NCBI GenBank assembly: GCA_017524545.1
Contig: JAFXVN010000042.1
Coordinates: forward strand, 1 to 55,050
Reading direction: 5' to 3'
Origin: Bacteroidaceae bacterium
GTDB taxonomy: Bacteria > Bacteroidota > Bacteroidia > Bacteroidales > Bacteroidaceae
Length of the DNA: 55,050 bases
The translations under genes were made by a program, and so were the position numbers. The notes beneath the pieces were generated by a model. The model did no database searches, was not told where the DNA came from, and saw nothing but the letters and a program-made list of their open reading frames with translations. Below, one piece after another: positions 9,070 to 16,233 of the stretch; position 1 is the stretch's first letter; each line of letters begins with the position of its first letter.

Positions 9070-10266
9070 TTACTTCAGCCTTGCCAGAGTCTCCTTGATG
9101 CGCTTCATGGCTTCGACGATGTTCTCGTCGCTGGTGGCATAGCTCATGCGGAAGCATTCGGGAGAGCCGAAGGCATCGCCGCCTACTGTTGCCACATGGC
9201 CAACTTCGAGAAGGTACATTGCCAGGTCTGTGCTGTTGTTTATCACGCGGTCGCCATCCTTCTTGCCGAAGAAGCTGCTGCACTTGGGGAAGAGGTAGAA
9301 GGCTCCCTGCGGGTCGTTGACTTCGAGACCGGGAATCTCCTTTGCCAGTTTGACGATGAGGTTCTTCCTGCGCTCGAAAGCCAGACGCATGTCTTCGACA
9401 CATTGCTGTGGGCCTGCAAAGGCAGCCTCGGCAGCTTTCTGGCTCACAGAGCATGGGCCGCTGGTGTATTGTCCCTGAAGCTTGTTGCAGCCCTTCACAA
9501 TCCATTCGGGAGCTGCAATGAAACCAATGCGCCAGCCTGTCATGGCGTATGCCTTGCTGACACCATTGATGACGACCACACGTTCCTTGATGTCGGGGAA
9601 CTGAGCCATGCTGGCATGTTCGCCAACGTAGTTGATGTGCTCATAGATTTCGTCGGCAATGACGATGACCTGCTCGTGGCGGAGCAGCACATTTTTCAGT
9701 GCCTCCAACTCCTGCTTGCTATAGACAGAACCAGTGGGGTTGCTGGGAGAGCAGAGGATGAGTGCCTTTGTCTTAGGCGTGATGGCTGCTTCGAGTTGCT
9801 CGGGCGTAATCTTGAAGTCCTGCTCGATGGTTGCTTCCACAAAGACGGGCGTGCCTTCTGCCAGAAGCACCATCTGGGGATAGCTCACCCAATAGGGAGC
9901 GGGGATGATGACCTCGTCGCCTGCGTTGACGACAGCCATGATGGTGTTGCAGACGCTCTGCTTTGCGCCGTTCGACACGAGGATTTGGCTGGGCGCATAG
10001 TCCAGGCCGTTCTCGTTCTTGAGCTTAGCCACGATAGCTTTCTTCAGCTCGGGATAGCCAGGAACTGGGCTGTAGCGGCTGTAGTTCTCCTCGACAGCTT
10101 TGATGGCTGCGGCCTTGATGTGGTCGGGTGTGTTGAAGTCGGGTTCGCCCACACTCATGTTAATAACATCTACGCCTTCGGCTTTGAGTTCGCTGCTGCG
10201 CTGGCTCATAGCAAGTGTCGCACTGGGAGAGAGGCGGTTCAGCCTCTCGGAAAGATTTGTTTTCAT
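9070..10266 (-). CDS. Pyridoxal-phosphate-dependent aminotransferase (aspartate aminotransferase-like, class I)
   Basis: A 398-residue cytoplasmic fold-type I aminotransferase. Visible cofactor residues: NGAKQSVCN for phosphate contact, Asn176 in PSNPTG, Asp205 and Tyr208 in ADEIYEH, Lys238 (Schiff base) in NGVSKAYAMTGWRIG, and the C-terminal Arg motif CFRMSYATS. These features fit the aspartate/aromatic aminotransferase 1-gamma subfamily, which transfers the amino group from aspartate to 2-oxoglutarate; substrate is inferred from family. It is the third gene of a minus-strand run LptF/G - ribBA - aminotransferase, separated from ribBA by 73 bp of micro-repeat DNA, an arrangement common in Bacteroidales. 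Confidence 0.93.
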   Translation of the reverse strand: MKTNLSERLNRLSPSATLAMSQRSSELKAEGVDVINMSVGEPDFNTPDHIKAAAIKAVEENYSRYSPVPGYPELKKAIVAKLKNENGLDYAPSQILVSNGAKQSVCNTIMAVVNAGDEVIIPAPYWVSYPQMVLLAEGTPVFVEATIEQDFKITPEQLEAAITPKTKALILCSPSNPTGSVYSKQELEALKNVLLRHEQVIVIADEIYEHINYVGEHASMAQFPDIKERVVVINGVSKAYAMTGWRIGFIAAPEWIVKGCNKLQGQYTSGPCSVSQKAAEAAFAGPQQCVEDMRLAFERRKNLIVKLAKEIPGLEVNDPQGAFYLFPKCSSFFGKKDGDRVINNSTDLAMYLLEVGHVATVGGDAFGSPECFRMSYATSDENIVEAMKRIKETLARLK

Positions 10267-10339
10267 AGTTATTTTTCGTTATTTCGTTATGACGTTATTT
10301 CGTTATGACGAGAAAGTCACTTTTTCATTTTTTCATTTT
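10267..10339. repeat. Micro-repeat tract between aminotransferase and ribBA
   Basis: Direct repeats of TCGTTATGACGTTATT followed by CATTTTTTCATTTTTT runs. The reverse complement of the CGTTATGACG units recurs at 25311-25345 between pheT and yebC, showing the tract type is dispersed. Confidence 0.75.
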
Positions 10340-11545
10340 TTACAGTTTGTGCCCCATGCGGATGCGCTTTGTCTCGAGGTAGCGGCGGTTGTAGTCGTTT
10401 GGCTCAACCACGATGGGGACGTTCTCCACGATTTCGAGGCCGTAGCTTTCGAGACCAACGCGCTTGACGGGATTGTTGGTGATGAGGCGCAGTTTGCCGA
10501 CACCCATCTCGCGAAGTATCTGTGCACCCACGCCATACTCGCGCTCGTCGGGCTGGAAACCGAGGTGTATGTTGGCATCTACGGTGTCGTCGCCCTGCTC
10601 CTGGAGCTTGTAGGCGGCAATTTTGTTCATCAGGCCGATGCCGCGTCCCTCTTGACTGAGATAGACGATGAGTCCCTTGCCCTCCTTCTCTATCATGCGC
10701 ATGGCCTTGTGGAGCTGTTCTCCGCAGTCGCAACGCTGGCTGCCGAAGATATCGCCCGTCATACAGCTTGAGTGCATGCGTACCAGCACCGGTTCGTCCT
10801 CGCGCCACTCGCCCTTGTAGAGCACGACATGCTCCAGACCGTTGCTCTTCTGGCGGAATGGTATGATATGGAAATGCCCATCGGCCGTCGGCATATCAGC
10901 CTCGACGCCTCGCTCCACAAGAGACTCCTGTCGGAGACGATAGGCGATGAGGTCGCGGATGCTGATAATCTTCAAGCCATGCTCGCGCGCTACTTCCTTG
11001 AGCTGCGGCATACGGGCCATTGTGCCGTCCTCGTTGAGTATTTCTATGAGGGCAGCGGCAGGCTTCAGTCCGGAGAGACGTGCCAAATCGACAGCCGCCT
11101 CCGTGTGACCGGCACGTCGGAGCACGCCCTTGTCCTGTGCATAGAGTGGGTTGATGTGCCCTGGGCGACCGAAGTCGGAAGGCTTGCGGGTAGGGTCGGC
11201 CAAGGCACGGATGGTGGCTGCGCGGTCGTGTGTGCTGACACCTGTGGTGCAGCCTTCCAGCAAATCCACCGTTACGGTGAATGGCGTGCCGAGCATACTG
11301 GTGTTGTCTGCCACCTGATGATCCAGCTCCAATTCTGCCGCACGGCTCATTGTGATGGGCGCACAGAGCACACCCCGGCCGTTGCGCAGCATGAAGTTGA
11401 CCTTTTCGGGAGTAATCATCTCGGCAGCCGTGATGAAGTCGCCCTCGTTCTCGCGGTCTTCGTCATCCACCACGATGACGAACTTGCCTTGGCGAAAATC
11501 GTCGAGGGCAGCTTCAATGGAGCTAAGTTCTAATTCATAATTCAT
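10340..11545 (-). CDS. ribBA: Bifunctional 3,4-dihydroxy-2-butanone-4-phosphate synthase / GTP cyclohydrolase II
   Basis: A 401-residue cytoplasmic enzyme for both entry steps of riboflavin synthesis. The RibB half (about residues 1-203) has [16 protein letters not shown] and the [20 protein letters not shown] block. The RibA half (about 208-401) has the zinc-binding CX10CXC motif [17 protein letters not shown], the catalytic [13 protein letters not shown] and [11 protein letters not shown]. The start is ATG 11545; the first codons (MNYEL) are spelled by the ATGAATTATGAATTA micro-repeat that extends upstream to 11563, so the start of translation lies inside repeat DNA. No FMN riboswitch is seen upstream. 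Confidence 0.97.
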   Translation of the reverse strand: MNYELELSSIEAALDDFRQGKFVIVVDDEDRENEGDFITAAEMITPEKVNFMLRNGRGVLCAPITMSRAAELELDHQVADNTSMLGTPFTVTVDLLEGCTTGVSTHDRAATIRALADPTRKPSDFGRPGHINPLYAQDKGVLRRAGHTEAAVDLARLSGLKPAAALIEILNEDGTMARMPQLKEVAREHGLKIISIRDLIAYRLRQESLVERGVEADMPTADGHFHIIPFRQKSNGLEHVVLYKGEWREDEPVLVRMHSSCMTGDIFGSQRCDCGEQLHKAMRMIEKEGKGLIVYLSQEGRGIGLMNKIAAYKLQEQGDDTVDANIHLGFQPDEREYGVGAQILREMGVGKLRLITNNPVKRVGLESYGLEIVENVPIVVEPNDYNRRYLETKRIRMGHKL

Positions 11546-11564
11546 AGTTCATAATTCATAATTG
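11530..11564. repeat. Micro-repeat tract overlapping the ribBA start codon
   Basis: Tandem TAATTCATAATTCATAGTTC units. On the minus strand they read ATGAATTATG..., so the array provides several out-of-register ATGs and the actual start codon of ribBA. Confidence 0.75.
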
Positions 11565-11573
11565 ATCCCTACA

Positions 11574-11595
11574 AAACCTTCCACATGGAAGGTTT
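11574..11595. terminator. Hairpin between LptF/G permease and ribBA
   Basis: Perfect 9-bp stem AAACCTTCC / GGAAGGTTT with loop ACAT. On minus it follows the permease stop and precedes ribBA by 29 bp, but the minus-strand U-tract is short (TTTTGT), so it may be a partial terminator or a processing site. Confidence 0.5.
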
Positions 11596-11603
11596 CCTTT
11601 TTT

Positions 11604-11632
11604 CTCCCCTTTGGGGGAGTTAGAGAGGGGCT
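11604..11632. repeat. GC-rich palindromic element, copy 3 (half-element) at the 3' end of the LptF/G gene
   Basis: CTCCCCTTTGGGGGAG hairpin plus GAGAGGGGCT tail. On minus the tail encodes the last residues (APL) and the TAA stop of the LptF/G permease. Confidence 0.8.
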
Positions 11633-13527
11633 ATTTTTAATATTCTTGCAGTTATTAGGTTGTTGATGTGTTCTATGTTCCTCAGGTCGAGTCTCAGCCT
11701 CAGCCTGTAGCGCCAGATGCGCAGAAAGATGATGATGCCCACCGGGAAGATGATGCCGAAAGCCATATTCAGACGCCCGTTGTCGAAGGGACGGGTGTGT
11801 GCGCTTGGGCTGACGACCGGGTATTGATTGATGAGCGCGAGTATCGTGTTGTCGCGGCTGTTGTGGAGTTCCTCGATGAGTGCCTCAAGCCTTTCACTAA
11901 GCTGCGCTGCGCGTTTGTCTTGTCCGGGGTGGAAGAATATGTCGATATAGTTGGGGATGCGGCGAAGGTGCATGGTGCGGCGACATTCGATGCAGAAATC
12001 TGAGAGTTCGCCGAGGCGCTGGGGCAGGGTGGTATAGTCGGGGTCGTTGATGATGACCTCCTTGCGGTTCAGTTTGCGGCTGGCGCGGAGGCCGAGGAGC
12101 TTCATGAAGAAGTTGCGATAGCCCTCGATGTTGAAGACCACACTGTCGCTGTTCGCCTTGTGTGTCAGGAAGATGCCTGTGGAGAGGAGCACCACGGTGC
12201 TGAGCCATGTGCCGCTTTCTACAGTCCATGCTGCCACCTTGGCATTGTTTTCGCCTGCTTGGTTTACGATGTAGTAAAAGATGAAGATGATGACACTGAC
12301 CACAACTGGAACGCCCAGTCCGCCCTTGCGGATAATGGCTCCTAAGGGTGCTCCGATGAAGAAGAAGAGCAGGCAAGCCAGACTCATCGTGTATTTCTTG
12401 TACCACTCGATGCGGTGTTTGCGCAGGTTCAGGTTCCTGTCTGCTGTCTCCAAGGCGCGGAACTGGTATTCTGCCTGCATCGTTTCGGCGCGGTTCAAAG
12501 CACTTCGCCAGGCTTTCACGCGCTGCTCGTCAGGCATAGCCATGTAGAGTGAGTCGAATGCCGGCATCTGTGTCGCCTCGTTCACGATGTTGAGGGAATC
12601 GGGATGCCCGGCGGGAATCGATTTGCGAAGATGCCATAGCTTTATGTTGTCGTAGATGGCATGGCGCGAGCTGTCGGCCAGGTGGCTCAGGGAGTCAATG
12701 CTGTGCTGAATCTCATTGCGGTCTTTTGCCTGTGCGTTGTGCGAGAAGAGGTCGGCATCCATCAGGTTGAAGTTGGCATCGAAGGGGATGTAGTCAACCT
12801 CCTGTATGAACGACTCGCGCATGTAGGGCACGTTGGCACGGAGCATCGAACCCTGCTGTGCATCCATGTTGCGGAAGCGCTCGCCGCCCCAGAGCGTCAG
12901 CTTGAGGTGCATCTTGTCGGCTGTGCTCTGCATGTGTCCGCTGTCTGCCAGCACAATCTGCGTGTCGTTGTAGCCGTTTGCGTTGGTGTAAATCATCACG
13001 CCATAGAGCATTCCCGTCTCTTGGTTCTTGTGCTCGACGTAGAGGTTGTAGCCCGGTATCTCGCTATAGAAGATGCCTTCGGGAATTTCCAGCTCGGGAC
13101 TTTTCTGCCTCATGCTCCATGCCAGGCGCGACAGCTCACGTGTGGCGTATGGGCTGACCTTGTCCTGGAAGTAGAAGCTGCCACCGCTGATGAGGGCAGC
13201 GACAAGAATCAGCGGCATGAGGATGCGGATGAGTGGGATGCCGGCAGCTTTCATGCTGAGCAGCTCGAAGCGTTCCCCCAGATTGCCGAACGATATGAGG
13301 CTTGCCAGCAGGACAGCCAATGGCACCGACATGGGGATGAGTGTCAGACTGCTGAACCAGAAGAATCTTGCCAGGAGGTCGATGGTCAGACCCTTGCCGA
13401 TGAGGTCGTTCATCCATTTCCATAGGAACTGCAGGACGAAAATGAACAGGCAAATGAAAAAGGTGCCTGCGAAAAGCTGCAGGAACCCCTTGATGATGTA
13501 GATGTCAAGCTTCTTGATAATCCTCAT
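11620..13527 (-). CDS. LptF/LptG family permease (YjgP/YjgQ)
   Basis: An inner-membrane permease of the lipopolysaccharide export ABC transporter. It has membrane helices near residues 10-110 (QLFAGTFFICLFIFVLQFLW, PMSVPLAVLLASLISFGNLG), a periplasmic beta-jellyroll domain, more helices (TMSLACLLFFFIGAPLGAII, VVSVIIFIFYYIVNQAGE), and a C-terminal extension with one last helix (IIFPVGIIIFLRIW). At about 635 residues it is the long Bacteroidetes form. I chose ATG 13527, followed by RIIKKLDIYIIKGF, because this matches family N termini and lies just after a good promoter; an in-frame ATG at 13590 would lie upstream of that promoter. The 3' end (APL-stop) is formed by a palindromic element. Confidence 0.9.
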   Translation of the reverse strand: MRIIKKLDIYIIKGFLQLFAGTFFICLFIFVLQFLWKWMNDLIGKGLTIDLLARFFWFSSLTLIPMSVPLAVLLASLISFGNLGERFELLSMKAAGIPLIRILMPLILVAALISGGSFYFQDKVSPYATRELSRLAWSMRQKSPELEIPEGIFYSEIPGYNLYVEHKNQETGMLYGVMIYTNANGYNDTQIVLADSGHMQSTADKMHLKLTLWGGERFRNMDAQQGSMLRANVPYMRESFIQEVDYIPFDANFNLMDADLFSHNAQAKDRNEIQHSIDSLSHLADSSRHAIYDNIKLWHLRKSIPAGHPDSLNIVNEATQMPAFDSLYMAMPDEQRVKAWRSALNRAETMQAEYQFRALETADRNLNLRKHRIEWYKKYTMSLACLLFFFIGAPLGAIIRKGGLGVPVVVSVIIFIFYYIVNQAGENNAKVAAWTVESGTWLSTVVLLSTGIFLTHKANSDSVVFNIEGYRNFFMKLLGLRASRKLNRKEVIINDPDYTTLPQRLGELSDFCIECRRTMHLRRIPNYIDIFFHPGQDKRAAQLSERLEALIEELHNSRDNTILALINQYPVVSPSAHTRPFDNGRLNMAFGIIFPVGIIIFLRIWRYRLRLRLDLRNIEHINNLITARILKIAPL

Positions 13528-13550
13528 TTGCCCATGTACTATTTCGCGCA

Positions 13551-13581
13551 CAAAGGTACGATTATTTTCGGTATCTACAAA
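13551..13581 (-). promoter_or_regulatory. Promoter for the LptF/G permease
   Basis: Minus-strand TTTG (13578-13581), 19 bp, TACCTTTG (13551-13558): an exact Bacteroidetes promoter 24 bp before the ATG at 13527. It decides the downstream start. Confidence 0.8.
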
Positions 13582-13648
13582 GCTTACCAATCATTATCTT
13601 GGCATTATTGCCCTTCTCTCCGCGTAAAGACCGAAAACTACCCCGGTT

Positions 13649-13745
13649 TAGTTGCCCAACTAAGCGTGCTTAGTTGCTCAATTAGGCGTGCCTCGTTGCC
13701 CAATTAGGCGTGCCTCGTTATCCAATTAGGTTAGCCTCGTTGTCC
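13649..13745. repeat. 22-bp-period tandem array, locus A
   Basis: Four full units plus a partial one at 13649, 13671, 13693, 13715 and 13737, each 22 bp. A unit consists of a near-palindrome (TAGTTGCCCAACTA type; consensus TmGTTGCCCAATTA) and an eight-base spacer (GGCGTGCC, AGCGTGCT, GGTTAGCC). There are no unique spacers. It is the main content of the 312-bp gene-free stretch 13528-13839, which also holds the LptF/G promoter and the aldolase terminator. The same unit recurs at 26194-26259. Confidence 0.85.
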
Positions 13746-13770
13746 CTCGATACGTTTTGTGCCGAAACGA

Positions 13771-13806
13771 AAAGAGCCCTCACCGTCATGTTGGTGAGAG
13801 CTCTTT
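13771..13806 (-). terminator. Terminator of the aldolase gene
   Basis: Stem AAAGAG..CTCACC / GGTGAG..CTCTTT with an 8-base loop and one internal mismatch pair, 34 bp past the aldolase stop on minus, ending in CTCTTTTCGTTT. Confidence 0.8.
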
Positions 13807-13839
13807 TCTTGCTAATTCAATGTTTGTTCCCTGTCCGGA

Positions 13840-14838
13840 TTAGAGCTTGTCGTTGCTGCCGAGCACCTCCACAATCTTGTGGATGTACATCTTCTTCATG
13901 TTCTCGCGAGCGGGCTTCAGGTACTGACGGGGGTCGAAGTCACCGGGCTTCTCGTCGAAGTGCTTGCGGATAGCAGCGGTCATGGCCAGACGGCTGTCGC
14001 TGTCGATGTTAATCTTGCAGACTGCGCTCTTGCTTGCCTCGCGGAGCTGCTCTTCGGGAATACCTACTGCATCGGGCAACTTGCCGCCGTGGGCGTTGAT
14101 GGTGTCAACCTCGTCCTGAGGAACGGAGCTTGAGCCGTGCAGCACGATGGGGAAGCCGGGCAGCTTCTTCTCAATCTCGTGCAGGATGTCGAATGCCAAT
14201 GGGGGAGGCACGAGCTTGCCGGTCTTCGGGTCGCGGGTGCACTGTTCGGGTGTGAACTTGTAGGCACCGTGGCTTGTACCAATGGAGATGGCCAGGCTGT
14301 CGCAACCGCTGCGGGTGCTGAAGTCAACAACCTCTTCGGGCTTTGTATAGTGGGAAACCTCGCTGGCAACCTCATCTTCTACGCCTGCCAACACACCCAG
14401 CTCTGCTTCGACGGTAACGTCGTGTGCGTGAGCATACTCTACCACCTGCTTGGTGATGCGGATGTTCTCCTCGTAGGGAAGAGAGCTGCCGTCGAACATC
14501 ACACTGCTGAAACCATTGTCGATGCAGTCCTTGCAAAGCTCGAAGCTGTCACCGTGGTCGAGGTGAAGGACAATCTGGGGCTTCTCGCAGCCAAGTTCCT
14601 TGGCGTACTCTACTGCGCCCTGTGCCATGTAGCGGAGGATAGTGCCGTTGGCATAGTTGCGTGCGCCCTTGCTGACCTGCATGATGACGGGAGATTTGGT
14701 CTCAACAGCAGCCTGTACGATGGCCTGCATCTGTTCGAGAGTGTTGAAGTTGAATGCGGGGATGGCATAGCCGCCAGCCACTGCCTTTGCGAACATCTCG
14801 CGGGTGTTCACCAGGCCGAGTTCTTTGTAACTTGTCAT
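13840..14838 (-). CDS. fba: Class II fructose-bisphosphate aldolase
   Basis: A 332-residue cytoplasmic zinc-dependent aldolase that interconverts fructose-1,6-bisphosphate with dihydroxyacetone phosphate and glyceraldehyde-3-phosphate. Visible signatures: AIPAFNFNTLEQMQA, the metal-binding VLHLDHGDSFE (His and catalytic Asp), TVEAELGVLAGVED (metal Glu), ISIGTSHGAYKF, and the phosphate-binding VLHGSSSVP. Length fits the class IIA/B Bacteroidetes form. Promoter-like TACCTTTG at 14922-14929 (minus) precedes an 80-bp leader full of ATTTACGATTTA micro-repeats. A clear terminator follows. Confidence 0.96.
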   Translation of the reverse strand: MTSYKELGLVNTREMFAKAVAGGYAIPAFNFNTLEQMQAIVQAAVETKSPVIMQVSKGARNYANGTILRYMAQGAVEYAKELGCEKPQIVLHLDHGDSFELCKDCIDNGFSSVMFDGSSLPYEENIRITKQVVEYAHAHDVTVEAELGVLAGVEDEVASEVSHYTKPEEVVDFSTRSGCDSLAISIGTSHGAYKFTPEQCTRDPKTGKLVPPPLAFDILHEIEKKLPGFPIVLHGSSSVPQDEVDTINAHGGKLPDAVGIPEEQLREASKSAVCKINIDSDSRLAMTAAIRKHFDEKPGDFDPRQYLKPARENMKKMYIHKIVEVLGSNDKL

Positions 14839-14976
14839 GTTAATTTACGATTTAACGATTTACTATTTACGATTTATTTCTCTATTTACGATTTAATGAT
14901 TCGCCTTTTGTTTAGCGGGTGCAAAGGTACGAAGAAATTTACAATTTAATGATTTCCTATTTACATTTTATTTCTC
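14839..14976. repeat. Micro-repeat tract upstream of the aldolase
   Basis: Repeated TTTACGATTTAACGATTTAC-type units (14842-14897, and 14939-14975). A promoter -7 element (TACCTTTG, minus, 14922-14929) is embedded between the two halves, so part of the tract is transcribed as the 5' leader of the aldolase mRNA. Confidence 0.75.
14922..14929 (-). promoter_or_regulatory. -7 element for the aldolase gene
   Basis: Minus-strand TACCTTTG, 84 bp before the start codon. No good TTTG is found at the -33 position. Confidence 0.55.
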
Positions 14977-15028
14977 TTCGCAGCCACTTTGCTAAGTCTG
15001 CTTTGCAAGCTTTTGATTTTTGAATTTG

Positions 15029-16078
15029 TTAATTTTGAATTTGTTTAACGATATACGTCACAGTCGGCAGGTGGTCGCTGTAGCCATTGAGCCATACGCC
15101 GCCGGCATGTGTGCGCTTGGGCGTCCCCTTGTACTTGCCTTCTTGCTGGAACAGATAGTCACGCTTGAAGATTTGGTAGCCATGGAGCGTAAGTTCCTTG
15201 TATTCCTTGTTCCCTTTCAGGTCGAGCATGTTGCGCGAGCAGACAATTTGGTCGAAAAGGTTCCAGCTGCCCTGATAGGAAAGCGTGCCTTGCCCCTTGC
15301 TGCGGAGAATGTCCCACCACGGGTTGTAGAAATCGCCTTCTCCCACATCTTTCATCTTGCGGCGTGCACCTAAGTACTTGGCCATCGATGAGTTGTCGGG
15401 GTCGTCGTTCATATCACCCATGACCATGATGTGCTGCGACGGGTCAGCCTGATGGATGCTGTCGGTAAGGGCACGCACCTGACGGCCTCCTGCATCGCGG
15501 AAAACACCTTCCGCAGCACGGCTCGGCCAGTGGCATACAATGACGGTCAGGTTGTCGCCTGCCAGCTTGCCTTGGACACAGAGGAAGGGACGGGTCTTGT
15601 GCGTCGTGTCGCCATTCTCATAGACATAAAGCCTATGGAAATACTTCTCCACCTTGAATGCTTTCGGGTTATAGATGAGGGCGCAATCGACACCGCGCTT
15701 GTCGGGGCCTTCCAAATGGACGTACTTGTATCCGCGCTTCTTCATGTCTGGCTGGGCCATGAGGTCATCAAGTGCCTTGTCGTTCTCCACCTCGCTCACA
15801 CCGATGATGCTGGCACCGTAGGGCAGCTTGTCCGTGCCTAAGTCACAGATGACACGGGCCATGTTGGCAAGTTTGTTCGTGTACTTGTTTTTGCCCCAGT
15901 GGTAGGAGCCGTTCGGCAGGAAATCGTAATCGTTCTTGTGGGCATCATGGATGGTGTCGAATAGATTCTCCAGATTGTAGAAGCAGACGGCATGAACCAT
16001 GAGTTTGCGATCCTGTGCATTGATATAGGCTGCACCCAACAGGAGTGTAGCGGCAAAGGCGATGAATACTCTTTTCAT
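15029..16078 (-). CDS. Secreted endonuclease/exonuclease/phosphatase family protein
   Basis: A 349-residue protein with a signal peptide (residues 1-21, cleavage after INA) and an EEP (DNase I/exonuclease III-like) phosphoesterase fold. Signatures in order: CFYNLENLFDT (metal Asn and Glu), IGVSEVEN (catalytic Glu), GVDCALIYNP, VIVCHWPSR (His), VMGDMNDDP (Asp/Asn) and SDHLPTV (Asp-His dyad). It therefore cleaves phosphodiester or phosphomonoester bonds outside the cytoplasm; nucleic acid, nucleotide and lipid-headgroup substrates are all possible. It is divergent from the TonB receptor at 16234 with only 155 bp between, and the downstream lipoproteins have OB-fold-like domains often linked with such nucleases. 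The last codons (KQIQN) come from an AATTTGTTAATTTTGAATTT micro-repeat. Confidence 0.9.
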   Translation of the reverse strand: MKRVFIAFAATLLLGAAYINAQDRKLMVHAVCFYNLENLFDTIHDAHKNDYDFLPNGSYHWGKNKYTNKLANMARVICDLGTDKLPYGASIIGVSEVENDKALDDLMAQPDMKKRGYKYVHLEGPDKRGVDCALIYNPKAFKVEKYFHRLYVYENGDTTHKTRPFLCVQGKLAGDNLTVIVCHWPSRAAEGVFRDAGGRQVRALTDSIHQADPSQHIMVMGDMNDDPDNSSMAKYLGARRKMKDVGEGDFYNPWWDILRSKGQGTLSYQGSWNLFDQIVCSRNMLDLKGNKEYKELTLHGYQIFKRDYLFQQEGKYKGTPKRTHAGGVWLNGYSDHLPTVTYIVKQIQN

Positions 16079-16109
16079 TTTTTTATTGTTAGTTCGTGTT
16101 TTGACATTG

Positions 16110-16143
16110 CAAAGTTAACACTTTTTAGAGAAGATGATGCAAA
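16110..16143 (-). promoter_or_regulatory. Promoter for the EEP nuclease-like gene
   Basis: Minus-strand TAACTTTG (16110-16117) with TTTG (16140-16143) 22 bp upstream. It is back-to-back with the TonB receptor promoter. Confidence 0.6.
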
Positions 16144-16165
16144 TAAAGAAAAAAATATGCTCTTA

Positions 16166-16199
16166 TTTGTCGGGCGAAGCACTTTTTTTTGTAAGTTTG
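16166..16199 (+). promoter_or_regulatory. Promoter for the TonB receptor operon
   Basis: TAAGTTTG at 16192-16199, TTTG at 16166-16169, spacing 22 bp; 34 bp to the start codon at 16234. Confidence 0.6.
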
Positions 16200-16233
16200 C
16201 ACCCATAAAATCAAAAAATAATTAAAAACATAC

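Noticed and set aside
11546-11619. FMN riboswitch before ribBA
   Set aside because: The leader is only micro-repeat DNA plus a simple hairpin; no RFN-element conserved boxes are present.
13528-13590. Upstream ATG 13590 as the LptF/G start
   Set aside because: The consensus promoter at 13551-13581 lies inside that extension, and family N termini match the ATG at 13527.
13649-13745. CRISPR-like array
   Set aside because: Units are contiguous 22-bp repeats with only short, similar spacers; there are no unique spacers and no cas genes in the window.
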